A DNA stretch of 64,000 bases from Cognatishimia coralii (GTDB taxonomy: Bacteria; Pseudomonadota; Alphaproteobacteria; Rhodobacterales; Rhodobacteraceae). Numbering within the stretch: position 1 is the first letter of the stretch; each line of letters starts with the position of its first letter. Location of the stretch: contig NZ_JBBGAZ010000006.1 in NCBI RefSeq assembly GCF_037478305.1, forward strand, positions 1 through 64,000. Direction: 5' to 3'. The position numbers and the translations under genes are program-made. Under the pieces are notes generated by a model. That model was given only the letters and a program-made list of their open reading frames with translations, searched no databases and was not told the DNA's origin. This document shows, piece after piece, positions 17,241 through 24,005 of the stretch.

Positions 17241-17881
17241 GCCAAGTCCTGACATCTGTACAGGCGTTGCCAGAGCTTATTCTCGCATCGCCTGCAACAG
17301 CTCGGCGCAAGCTTGTAGCTTTGGCGGGCCCCCCAGCCTCGGGGAAATCATCACTTGCAGAAAAACTAGCTGAAAAGCTAACGGCGCTTGGACATAAGAC
17401 TGCAGTTGTTCCAATGGATGGGTTCCACCTGGACAATCGCGTGCTTTCTAGTTTTGGTTTGCTGTCGCGCAAGGGGTCTCCGCATAGCTTTGATGCACCG
17501 GGATTGCTACGATTGTTACCTGCATTGAAGTCAGACGAAGATGTTTTTTATCCAATATTTGACAGAAAATTGGACATGGCAATTGCGGGTGCCGGACATT
17601 TGCCTGGTGACTGTGACATTGTGATAGTCGAAGGAAATTATCTTCTTTTCGATGCCCCAGTTTGGCGAGACATGGCGGCGTTCTGGGACTTTTCCATTCG
17701 CCTCGACGTTCCAGTTGACGTGCTCGAATACCGGCTGCGCGAGCGATGGCGCTTTTTTGGGTTTTCTGGCGAAGAGGTCGAGGAGAAGATTTCAATCAAC
17801 GATTTGCCAAATGCAAAGATCGTAGCCGAAAATACCTTGCCTCCGCATGTGGTTTTGAAAGATCAAAGAACGCGTACTTAG
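17237..17881 (+). CDS. frcK: P-loop kinase, FrcK-like (uridine kinase/PanK fold)
   Basis: A 214-residue nucleoside/nucleotide-kinase-like protein. Walker A is GPPASGKSS (residues 31-39). VVPMDGFHLDNRVL, IVEGNYLLFD and RLRERWRFFG match the phosphoribulokinase/uridine kinase/pantothenate kinase fold. It is translationally coupled to frcA. In rhizobia FrcK accompanies the fructose importer and is thought to be a sugar kinase, although its exact acceptor is uncertain. No strong terminator follows. Confidence 0.83.
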   Translation: MSQVLTSVQALPELILASPATARRKLVALAGPPASGKSSLAEKLAEKLTALGHKTAVVPMDGFHLDNRVLSSFGLLSRKGSPHSFDAPGLLRLLPALKSDEDVFYPIFDRKLDMAIAGAGHLPGDCDIVIVEGNYLLFDAPVWRDMAAFWDFSIRLDVPVDVLEYRLRERWRFFGFSGEEVEEKISINDLPNAKIVAENTLPPHVVLKDQRTRT

Positions 17882-18023
17882 GTTGATGATAAGGCCACTA
17901 TTGCGCGAATTGGAGGCCTTATTAACATGTTCCTGGATAGCCAAGACGAGATCAGAGTGACCTTGAAAGTCAACGTGCAAAAACTGGGTACCGTTGCAAA
18001 TTTAAAGTAGTTTGTCTTAAATC

Positions 18024-18383
18024 TCAGTGGCCGCTTTTAAACTCTGAGGTTTTCCCGCGGCTGCAGCGAATGCTCGCTTTCCGACCTTTTTTACACCTTC
18101 CGCAAGCGTTGGAGCTACTATTTTTTACGCGTTTACGCGCAATAATCTCGCATTCTTCTAAACGTGGGTGATGCTTGGCTGAATGGTGGACCGAAAATCC
18201 CCTTAGCTCTACATCGTTTAGTAATTTTGGGTTGTTGACCGAGAATATGAACACAGGCCCTTCATCGTCCTCGCCGCGAAAAATAGCACGATGGAACCAA
18301 ACGTGTTTTAGATTCAGTTCCGACAACGTTTGTTTCACACTTCCAGCTATAATTGCCTTTGGCCTCAACGTCGCGGTCCTCAT
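18024..18383 (-). CDS. Hypothetical small basic protein
   Basis: A possible 119-residue protein starting MRTATLRPKAIIAG. The middle part (LKHVWFHRAIFRGEDDEGPVF, ELRGFSVHHSAKHH) has plausible protein composition; the C-terminus is very basic (CGRCKKGRKASIRCSRGK). The start is a guess: no good ribosome site is seen and the frame stays open to 18485. A competing open frame lies on the other strand. I do not recognise a family. Confidence 0.3.
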   Translation of the reverse strand: MRTATLRPKAIIAGSVKQTLSELNLKHVWFHRAIFRGEDDEGPVFIFSVNNPKLLNDVELRGFSVHHSAKHHPRLEECEIIARKRVKNSSSNACGRCKKGRKASIRCSRGKTSEFKSGH

Positions 18384-18764
18384 TCTCGGATTAGACAAAT
18401 AACCATTGGTGAAAACATGCCTCAGAGCCGCGTGGGTGGGGGCAAGAAAAGCGGCTCTGAGGCAATTTCTTGATGCGCACGACATTCACGTGCGAAATCA
18501 ATTGTGTCAAAATTTAGCCCTGATGATCGCCGATTTGGAAACAGACGCCCGGAAAGCTGAAAACCGTTTCAATTTAGCGCTTCTGGATGCTCGTGTTGGA
18601 AAGACACAGCGGATAACTCAATTCTTCACTGCCCCATTTTCGCCTTCAAACCATGCGGAAAACTGCACTAATTAATCTGCACTAGGGATGGTCACGGCAC
18701 AGGTGATTGGTGGAGAATTAGGCTGACCTATGTTCGCGTAGGTTCAGATTGGGGTTAGCGTATT
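18384..18764. other. Gap with no well supported gene
   Basis: A plus-strand frame at 18406-18675 could encode 89 residues with a Lys/Ala/Leu-rich, possibly coiled-coil middle, but it overlaps the open part of the opposite-strand frame and has no clear ribosome site. I see no repeat, RNA gene or terminator. Confidence 0.4.
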
Positions 18765-19073
18765 GTGCAGGATGTTGTTTCAGACGAGCTTAGACAGCAG
18801 TTTCAATCTGAAGCGATTTCAGCGGTGACTGAATGCCTAGGAATTGATGTGAGCATCCATGACATTGCAGAGCGAGGAATAATTCGCTCACACTTGGATG
18901 GATGGGAAACTTTCTACTTTGAAGGTGTGGAGCTTCTGATGATTGGGCCAATAGAATTGAAATTCCAATCAAAGAACGGTAGATTGACCGCCTCTGCCAC
19001 ACGCGAATTCAAAAAGGCATATAGCGTCAAATCTGGAACAGTTCGGTCCATCGAACTAGCCAAAATCGCTTAA
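18765..19073 (+). CDS. Hypothetical protein
   Basis: A 102-residue protein, GTG start. The sequence is compact and protein-like (FQSEAISAVTECLGIDVS, HLDGWETFYFEGVELL, ASATREFKKAYSVKSG) and probably alpha/beta. No family is recognised. It stands alone in the island between the fructose operon and the metal cassette. Confidence 0.45.
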   Translation: MQDVVSDELRQQFQSEAISAVTECLGIDVSIHDIAERGIIRSHLDGWETFYFEGVELLMIGPIELKFQSKNGRLTASATREFKKAYSVKSGTVRSIELAKIA

Positions 19074-19131
19074 GGCTAGCCCCGAGAAACAGCGAACTCT
19101 ATTGTTAGACAGTTGGTCGATGCCCTAGGGA

Positions 19132-19323
19132 TCAAGCCGCTAGTTCTTGTGGAAGCTTGCAGAATTCCTCACCACCTAGGAGAGAGGTAACGAATTGGCC
19201 ATCTTCGCGATATTTGATCGAATATCCGTATCCGCGTAGGCGATGTTTCCACTCGCGATCAGACAAAGAATGGCGTTGTTCACGCTCTACGATCTCCAGG
19301 ATGCTTGCCGGTTTTCTTTCCAT
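19132..19323 (-). CDS. Hypothetical small protein
   Basis: A 63-residue protein starting MERKPASILEIVE, rich in charged residues and with a conserved-looking REWKHRLRGYGYSIKY segment. An upstream TTG at 19353 would add ten residues; ATG 19323 has AAGGAA at usable spacing and is preferred. Function unknown. The ~280 bases between it and the next gene (19354-19633) hold only G+C-rich intergenic motifs. Confidence 0.5.
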   Translation of the reverse strand: MERKPASILEIVEREQRHSLSDREWKHRLRGYGYSIKYREDGQFVTSLLGGEEFCKLPQELAA

Positions 19324-19633
19324 CGAAACTGTTTCCTTCTTGAGTTTAAACAAACTTTGAAGGAGTTATAGTTTCCGCAAATGGCAAAACTTCAGTTCAA
19401 ACTTGGCGATTTCAGGGCAGGAGAGTTCAGGCAATTTGGTGCGTACACCGAGAGTTTGAACCCTAGAAGTTGCATGCGAATTACACTTACCGATATGAAA
19501 AGCCGACATTTGCCTTTTGGGAGACAGCCCAAAGCGGCCTTTTGTACACCTTGCGGCGAATAACCGGAGCGAGCCCATTTTGACCGATGCTGCGCGATGC
19601 AGGAACGTCCGCTTTGCAGATTTTGGCCCCATC

Positions 19634-20182
19634 TCAAAGGAAACGCCGCACGCGCGCTAAGTAATCTTCGAATGCAGTGCCGTATTGGTCTTTGAGCCAA
19701 GGCTCCTCGGAAAATGGAGCGGCAATAAGCACCGCTATTCCAGCCAGCCCGACCACCATGGCCCAAGGCGACGCTGACAAGATCATCCAGCCACTTACGA
19801 TGCCTATGTCAGCCATATACTGCGGGTTCCGAGAGTAGCGATATATACCCTCAGTGCGCAATTTGCCTTTGGCTCCGCCCGTCTGTGGCACTCCAAAATG
19901 TGAGACTTCCATCCATACAACGACGTTACCTATCAGAATAAGAGGCAAGCCGACGCCAAACCGCAACCAACTTGAAATGCCTAGATCACTCCAACCCCAA
20001 ACACCAAGCAAGATGAGAACCCCGAATAGCGTGAATGTTGGCACCCAGACAAGGAAAGGCGTGAGTGTCGTGTAGCGTTGTGGCGGCCATATCCGCCGAT
20101 CTGGAAAGGCAATTGACCAGAAGATTGCTGCAAGGGTCATAGCAACAACCCCAAGACCCAGAATAATGAAAAAGCTCTGCAT
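19634..20182 (-). CDS. Isoprenylcysteine/phospholipid methyltransferase-like membrane protein
   Basis: A 182-residue protein with four to five membrane segments and the PEMT/ICMT signature near the C-terminus: TEGIYRYSRNPQYMADIGI followed by SEEPWLKDQYGTAFEDYLARVRRF, with the family's paired acidic residues that bind SAM. The start overlaps the stop of the CDF gene (TAATG). Such methyltransferases are often found beside metal efflux genes under MerR control; the substrate is unknown. Confidence 0.8.
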   Translation of the reverse strand: MQSFFIILGLGVVAMTLAAIFWSIAFPDRRIWPPQRYTTLTPFLVWVPTFTLFGVLILLGVWGWSDLGISSWLRFGVGLPLILIGNVVVWMEVSHFGVPQTGGAKGKLRTEGIYRYSRNPQYMADIGIVSGWMILSASPWAMVVGLAGIAVLIAAPFSEEPWLKDQYGTAFEDYLARVRRFL

Positions 20183-20817
20183 TATGCCTCCGCGTGTTTG
20201 TGGTCGATTATTTCGCGCCGCTCTACTAGGGCTTGGCGCACGATCTGGAAAGCGGACGACAGGAACAGTCCCGCCATGATTGTTGCCACAATCAAATCAG
20301 GCCAGCCGGTTGCTGTACCCCAGACGCCCAAAGCAGCGAACATGACGGCAATGTTGCCGATGGCGTCATTGCGCGAGCATAGCCAAACTGAACGCACGTT
20401 GGCGTCACCGTCCTTGTAGCGAAACAACAGCAACACGCTTGCCAGATTGGTGAGCAATGCCAGAAAGCCAACAACTCCCATGATCTCTGCTGTCGGAACG
20501 CCAACATAAAAGACGCGGTAGACGGTCGATCCGAAGACCCAAAGGCCCATCAACAAGAGGCTGAAGCCCTTAAACAGTGCCGCATTTGTGCGGGCGCGCA
20601 GTGACGCGCCAATAACGGCCAGAGAAATGCCGTAGGTCATCGCATCCCCCGCGAAGTCGAGGGCATCAGCTTGCAATGCCTGAGACTTCGCCAGATGACC
20701 CGCAGTCATTTCGACCGCGAACATTGTCGCGTTCAGCCCAATGACGATCCAAAGCCGTCGCTTGTAGTCGTATGATACGCCGTCGAACTTGGCGTCATGT
20801 CCGCAGCAACCTGCCAT
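20182..20817 (-). CDS. Cation transporter, CDF-like
   Basis: A 211-residue inner-membrane protein with six predicted helices, related to cation diffusion facilitators. The metal-site helix reads QALQADALDFAGDAMTYG (DxxxD type) and a second acidic/Asn pair is in CSRNDAIGNIAV. The N-terminus MAGCCGHD is a likely metal-binding tag. ATG 20817 has AGAGGA upstream. It lacks the large cytoplasmic C-terminal domain of classic CDFs. A MerR-type regulator is divergent, and a MerR promoter lies between them. Zn, Cd, Pb or Co export is likely. Confidence 0.82.
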   Translation of the reverse strand: MAGCCGHDAKFDGVSYDYKRRLWIVIGLNATMFAVEMTAGHLAKSQALQADALDFAGDAMTYGISLAVIGASLRARTNAALFKGFSLLLMGLWVFGSTVYRVFYVGVPTAEIMGVVGFLALLTNLASVLLLFRYKDGDANVRSVWLCSRNDAIGNIAVMFAALGVWGTATGWPDLIVATIMAGLFLSSAFQIVRQALVERREIIDHKHAEA

Positions 20818-20848
20818 GGGAAATCCTCTTTCATCTGATGTTGATAAT

Positions 20849-20879
20849 AGTGTAATGTCTCTAGTGACTAGAGGATCAA
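20849..20879 (-). promoter_or_regulatory. MerR-type promoter of the CDF operon
   Basis: On the minus strand TTGATC (20874-20879) and TACACT (20849-20854) are separated by 19 bases, the long spacer typical of MerR-activated promoters. Within the spacer lies the palindrome CTCTAGTGACTAGAG (20859-20873). The divergent MerR protein at 20891 is the obvious ligand-responsive activator. Confidence 0.82.
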
Positions 20880-20890
20880 GAGGTATTTTC

Positions 20891-21307
20891 ATGTTTTCTA
20901 TTGGTGAGCTTTCAAAGCGCACAAAGGTTAAGGTTCCGACGATCCGCTACTATGAAGAAATGGGCTTGTTATCTGAACCTGAGCGTACAGAAGGCAATCA
21001 ACGGCGCTATGACGCGGCAGGACTTGAGCGCCTAAGCTTCATCAAGCACGCGCGCGATCTTGGCTTCTCGATTGAGGCGATCACTAAGTTAATCGAGCTG
21101 CAAGGTCACCCGGATCGATCATGCCAGGCCGCAACGGATATCGCCGTTTCACAACTTTACGATGTCAGGGCCAAGATCAAACGGCTGAGGGCACTTGAAA
21201 AGGAGCTGGTTCGTATTTCGAAGGGCTGTGACGGTGACGGTGTGTCGGAAGACTGCTATGTGCTTGCTTCGCTCGCGGATCATCAGCTTTGCCGACACGA
21301 GCACTGA
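20891..21307 (+). CDS. MerR-family metal-responsive regulator
   Basis: A 138-residue MerR protein. ATG 20891 starts the canonical winged HTH (MFSIGELSKRTKVKVPTIRYY). A dimerisation helix follows, then a C-terminal loop with cysteines (KGCDGDGVSEDCYVL) plus Cys in PDRSCQAA and a His-rich tail (HQLCRHEH). This layout fits Zn/Cd/Pb/Co sensors more than mercury MerR. It is divergent from the CDF gene. Confidence 0.87.
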   Translation: MFSIGELSKRTKVKVPTIRYYEEMGLLSEPERTEGNQRRYDAAGLERLSFIKHARDLGFSIEAITKLIELQGHPDRSCQAATDIAVSQLYDVRAKIKRLRALEKELVRISKGCDGDGVSEDCYVLASLADHQLCRHEH

Positions 21308-21331
21308 TTGACCGCAGTCTTTACGGACCCA

Positions 21332-21556
21332 TTACCCGCAGCATGAGTTGCCTTCCTGGATCGGTGGGCATGGGGCAGTTCCGTATGAGCAATAAACGCA
21401 GCAATCGCCCGGCTTGGGCTTCAGCACCACGTTGCAGGATTTGCATTCATAGAACCACTGACAAGCGTCGGTTGGCATCGTCTCTTCGACGGAGTGTCGG
21501 CATTCCGGGCAAGTGATCGTGGATTGATGTACTACTTTGTGCGTCTGCGTCGCCAT
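21332..21556 (-). CDS. GDCCVxC-domain protein of the mer cassette
   Basis: A 74-residue Cys-rich protein. ITCPECRHSVEETMPTDACQ is a zinc-ribbon-like half and GDCCVYCSYGTAPCPP (residues 50-65) is the GDCCVxC motif. The family is often called a (seleno)protein; here all motif positions are TGC/TGT cysteine codons. It overlaps merF by 25 bases and is the last gene of merT-merF. Its role is not established; binding of mercury or another soft metal is the usual suggestion. Confidence 0.82.
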   Translation of the reverse strand: MATQTHKVVHQSTITCPECRHSVEETMPTDACQWFYECKSCNVVLKPKPGDCCVYCSYGTAPCPPIQEGNSCCG

Positions 21557-21741
21557 AGAGCGTACCCCGTGAGAATGAGAAATCCGGCAAGGATGGGGAG
21601 CAGCACGTCGTCTCGATACACATATCCGAGCGCACCGCTGATCCCAAGAAGTGAAAACAGCCAGGGAAGCAGGGGCGTGAAGCAACAAAGAGCCGCCAAT
21701 CCTGCGCCGCCTAGTCCCAAGGGCAATAACCAGCCTTTCAT
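21532..21741 (-). CDS. merF: Mercury transport protein MerF
   Basis: A 69-residue membrane protein with two helices. The vicinal cysteine pair in AALCCFTPLLPWLF (about residues 17-30) takes Hg(II) at the periplasmic side, and the protein ends in a basic WRRRRTK anchor. It overlaps merT by four bases (ATGA). It imports mercury for handling in the cytoplasm. Confidence 0.85.
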   Translation of the reverse strand: MKGWLLPLGLGGAGLAALCCFTPLLPWLFSLLGISGALGYVYRDDVLLPILAGFLILTGYALWRRRRTK

Positions 21742-22121
21742 CGCGTCTGCCTCCACAAAGCCCACATAGTGCGGGCGGCATCTTCCTCCCAGAATGGAGA
21801 ACTCGCAGCGAGTAGGAAGGCAAGCGTTGTGAAGCCGAGAACGAACAACGTAGATCGCCTCCGGCTGGCACAGCTCCATCGACACCAAAGTCGTACCCAT
21901 CCCCAGGCCAAGACTAGCCCCACGACGACAAGAATTTCGACGCGGTAGGCTGCAAACGGCCCGAGCAACGTGAGCCAAGTGCCACCAAGGCCGATGATGG
22001 AAAGGCCGATTGGCAGAACGCAACAGGATGCGCTGAGAAGCGCGAGGAAACCCGCACCGCCAATTATCAAGCGGTTCGGCCCGTTGGTTTCATCGCGCAG
22101 GGTTTCGGTATTCGACATCAT
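21738..22121 (-). CDS. merT: Mercuric ion transport protein MerT
   Basis: An inner-membrane protein with three helices. The first helix carries the Hg-binding pair in SASCCVLPIGLSIIGLGG, and a second cysteine-containing loop is RLWCRWSCASR. In-frame ATGs occur at 22136, 22121 and 22118; the predicted promoter -10 overlaps the first, so 22121 or 22118 is more likely, perhaps with a very short leader. No MerP partner is visible downstream. Confidence 0.83.
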   Translation of the reverse strand: MMSNTETLRDETNGPNRLIIGGAGFLALLSASCCVLPIGLSIIGLGGTWLTLLGPFAAYRVEILVVVGLVLAWGWVRLWCRWSCASRRRSTLFVLGFTTLAFLLAASSPFWEEDAARTMWALWRQTR

Positions 22122-22127
22122 GTTTAA

Positions 22128-22158
22128 CATATGCATCCTGTAGCCACTACAGGAGCAA
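22128..22158 (-). promoter_or_regulatory. mer operator/promoter
   Basis: The dyad CCTGTAGCCACTACAGG (22137-22153) lies between divergent merT and merR. On the minus strand TTGCTC (22153-22158) is followed after 19 bases by CATATG as a weak -10. The over-long spacer and the central dyad are the hallmarks of MerR-controlled promoters. Confidence 0.75.
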
Positions 22159-22173
22159 GTGGAGAATGATCAC

Positions 22174-22569
22174 ATGGTCGCGATTGGAGAAGCGTCTCGA
22201 CTGAGCGGCGTGTCGATTGAGACGATCCGATACTATGAACGGGAGGGGATCATCTCGAGGGCTGGACGAACGGCGTCTGGTCGTCGGACATATTCCGATA
22301 CAGAGATTTCAGAGTTGCGCTTCATAAAGCGGTGTCGTGACCTTGGGTTTTCCATTCACGACGCTGTCGCGCTCCGCAGCCTCGCGAATGAACCTGCAGG
22401 TGCATGTGAGACTGTGGAACACCTCGGACGAAAGCATCTTGCTGATGTCCGGTCCAAACTTGCGGAATTGAAGCGACTGGAAAGCGCCTTGGCCGAACTC
22501 GTCGTGAACTGCGCTAAAGGGCAACGTGACTGCCCCATGCTCAGCTCACTTATGGGCCAAAACTCATAG
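22174..22569 (+). CDS. merR: Mercury-responsive regulator MerR
   Basis: A 131-residue MerR protein. The HTH is MVAIGEASRLSGVSIETIRYYER. The three mercury-ligand cysteines are represented by GACETVEHLG and VNCAKGQRDCPMLSSL. The loop between the last two cysteines has six residues, one fewer than I recall for Tn501 MerR. GGAGAA before ATG 22174 favours this start over GTG 22159. Divergent from merT-merF. Confidence 0.87.
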   Translation: MVAIGEASRLSGVSIETIRYYEREGIISRAGRTASGRRTYSDTEISELRFIKRCRDLGFSIHDAVALRSLANEPAGACETVEHLGRKHLADVRSKLAELKRLESALAELVVNCAKGQRDCPMLSSLMGQNS

Positions 22570-22679
22570 GTTTTTGTCACGACCGTTTCGCCAATGCAGA
22601 CCTTGGTGCGACCGCAGCGAATTGGTGCTTAGTCCGCATCTCAGACGTCTACGCAGCCTGCAGCGAAAGTCCGCTTTCC

Positions 22680-22983
22680 GCCCGTTTAGTATATGAATCC
22701 AAATATTTTAGCTGAGCAAACGAACAAGGGTGTCTCATCGCGCTTTGCGAGAATTTCGTGATATGCTTTTGTCCTGCTCGGACTCTGATTGTCGGTAGTA
22801 AATTTGGAATCTGATGCTTTATGAACTTTGCGGTGCTGCCCTAGGGCTGGGGAGGCTTAACTGGGACTTAGTCGCAATCAAAGGTTTCACAGATTTAAGT
22901 CTATTAGAAACCTGCTTGAATAGCGCGTACACTTTCTGAGGCACCGTCTCTAATTGGCAAATGTGGAGGAAAAATGTCGGAGG
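22680..22983 (+). repeat. Leader repeat, copy 2
   Basis: The match to 120-425 covers the leader of the gene at 22974 and ends a few codons into it. Shared blocks include the identical run TCATCGCGCTTTGCGAGAAT (22735-22754) and TAGCGCGTACACTTT (22921-22935). Conservation of about 290 non-coding bases suggests a structured leader, a promoter region, or a mobile-element boundary. The 110 bases before it (22570-22679) are unrelated to copy 1. Confidence 0.85.
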
Positions 22984-23732
22984 AACACGAAAACTCGGAA
23001 CAGGTATGGTTGGCAAGTGTTTCTTCGCTAACAGACGAAGAACGTTGGGAGATCATAGATTGGCGTTTTCATGAACTATGCGATGTTATCAACACGGTTC
23101 GGCTTGAGAATAAGCAGCAGGCTATCCCGCAAAGGCAAGGCAACTCGAGTGTTGATCTAAGTGTTTTTTGGGAAGAGCCCGAAGCGGGGGTAAAAGTTCG
23201 ACCTTGGCTACAAATTCCGTTTGATCCCAGCCGCGATGAACAACACTTTCATGAAATTTGGAGCAGGGCCGTAGAATGTGCGAAAAAGCTTAAACCAATG
23301 ATTGCGGACCGAAAAGTTGATCTTGCTTTTGTTTTGACTTGGGGAAGTTTCGCCGAATGTGCCGGAGTGATTGAGCATGAGCTCCATCGAGGCAGACCGG
23401 ACCTAAGGTACTTAAAAGGTGCTGAAAAGCTAAAACGAGAGCAACACAAGCGGTGGTATTCTCATGTTTCTGCGAGGCTAAAAAAGCCAGGCGAAACTCG
23501 AGAAAAAACAGACAGCAGTTTCATCGAATTCGTTCGAAGTATTTTAGAAACCGGCCGCTTCCCGCGCCCAGAATTCGATGAGACTTGGTACAGGGAGCTA
23601 ATGTCAACAAACGAAGAACAGTTAACTAGCGCTCTAGTTCAAAAAAATTTGTCTCAAAAGAAAATGGATGAGCTTGCCACGTCCTCTCTCGAAGATTTAC
23701 CTCCGATAGACGACGAAAGTTACCGCCCCTAG
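22974..23732 (+). CDS. Hypothetical protein with repeated leader
   Basis: A 252-residue soluble protein of unknown family. ATG 22974 follows GTGGAGGAAAA. The composition is acidic and helical, with several Trp (VRPWLQIPFDPSRDEQHFHEIWSRA). It is the first gene of the mobility module and precedes the AlpA-like HTH by ~70 bases. Its ~290-base leader is duplicated at 120-425. No catalytic motif is evident; a phage- or satellite-related regulatory or structural role is possible. Confidence 0.6.
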   Translation: MSEEHENSEQVWLASVSSLTDEERWEIIDWRFHELCDVINTVRLENKQQAIPQRQGNSSVDLSVFWEEPEAGVKVRPWLQIPFDPSRDEQHFHEIWSRAVECAKKLKPMIADRKVDLAFVLTWGSFAECAGVIEHELHRGRPDLRYLKGAEKLKREQHKRWYSHVSARLKKPGETREKTDSSFIEFVRSILETGRFPRPEFDETWYRELMSTNEEQLTSALVQKNLSQKKMDELATSSLEDLPPIDDESYRP

Positions 23733-23805
23733 GGGGTGGGAAGCCAAAACGGTGCGGCCCCAATAGTCTCCGAATCAGAAGAACAATCTGAACAGGAGCG
23801 AAAAA

Positions 23806-24003
23806 TTGGTAGACCCACAAGCTTCCGAAATCGAAGCATTTCTCACTATCCCAAAAGCTGCGGAGCGCTTGGGCATTCCAGCGTCAACGCTTCGGCGTGC
23901 CGTTAAATCTGGAGAGATTCCAAGCTACCGTCCATTTCAACAACGCATCCGTTTGCGTCTTTCGGAAGTCATCGCAAGCGTCGAGGCTCAGCGGAACCAA
24001 TAG
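23806..24003 (+). CDS. AlpA/excisionase-like HTH protein
   Basis: A 65-residue helix-turn-helix protein. FLTIPKAAERLGIPASTLRRAVKSGEIPSYRPFQQRIRLRLSEV is the MerR-like HTH_17 pattern of AlpA and Xis proteins. The TTG start at 23806 is supported by AGGAGCG six bases upstream. It precedes the primase gene by two bases. It may act as recombination directionality factor for the integrase at 27065 or as activator of the module. Confidence 0.75.
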   Translation: MVDPQASEIEAFLTIPKAAERLGIPASTLRRAVKSGEIPSYRPFQQRIRLRLSEVIASVEAQRNQ

Positions 24004-24005
24004 AC

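Noticed and set aside
18406..18675. 89-codon plus-strand frame, possibly coiled coil
   Set aside because: Overlaps an opposite-strand frame, lacks a ribosome site and has no recognised family; not supported enough to call.
19381..19563. 60-codon frame starting MAKLQFKLGDF
   Set aside because: The second half is a G+C-rich intergenic motif seen in similar form elsewhere in the window; the ribosome site is about 20 bases away.
21332..21556. Selenocysteine in the GDCCVxC protein
   Set aside because: All motif cysteines are encoded by TGC or TGT; no in-frame TGA occurs within the motif.
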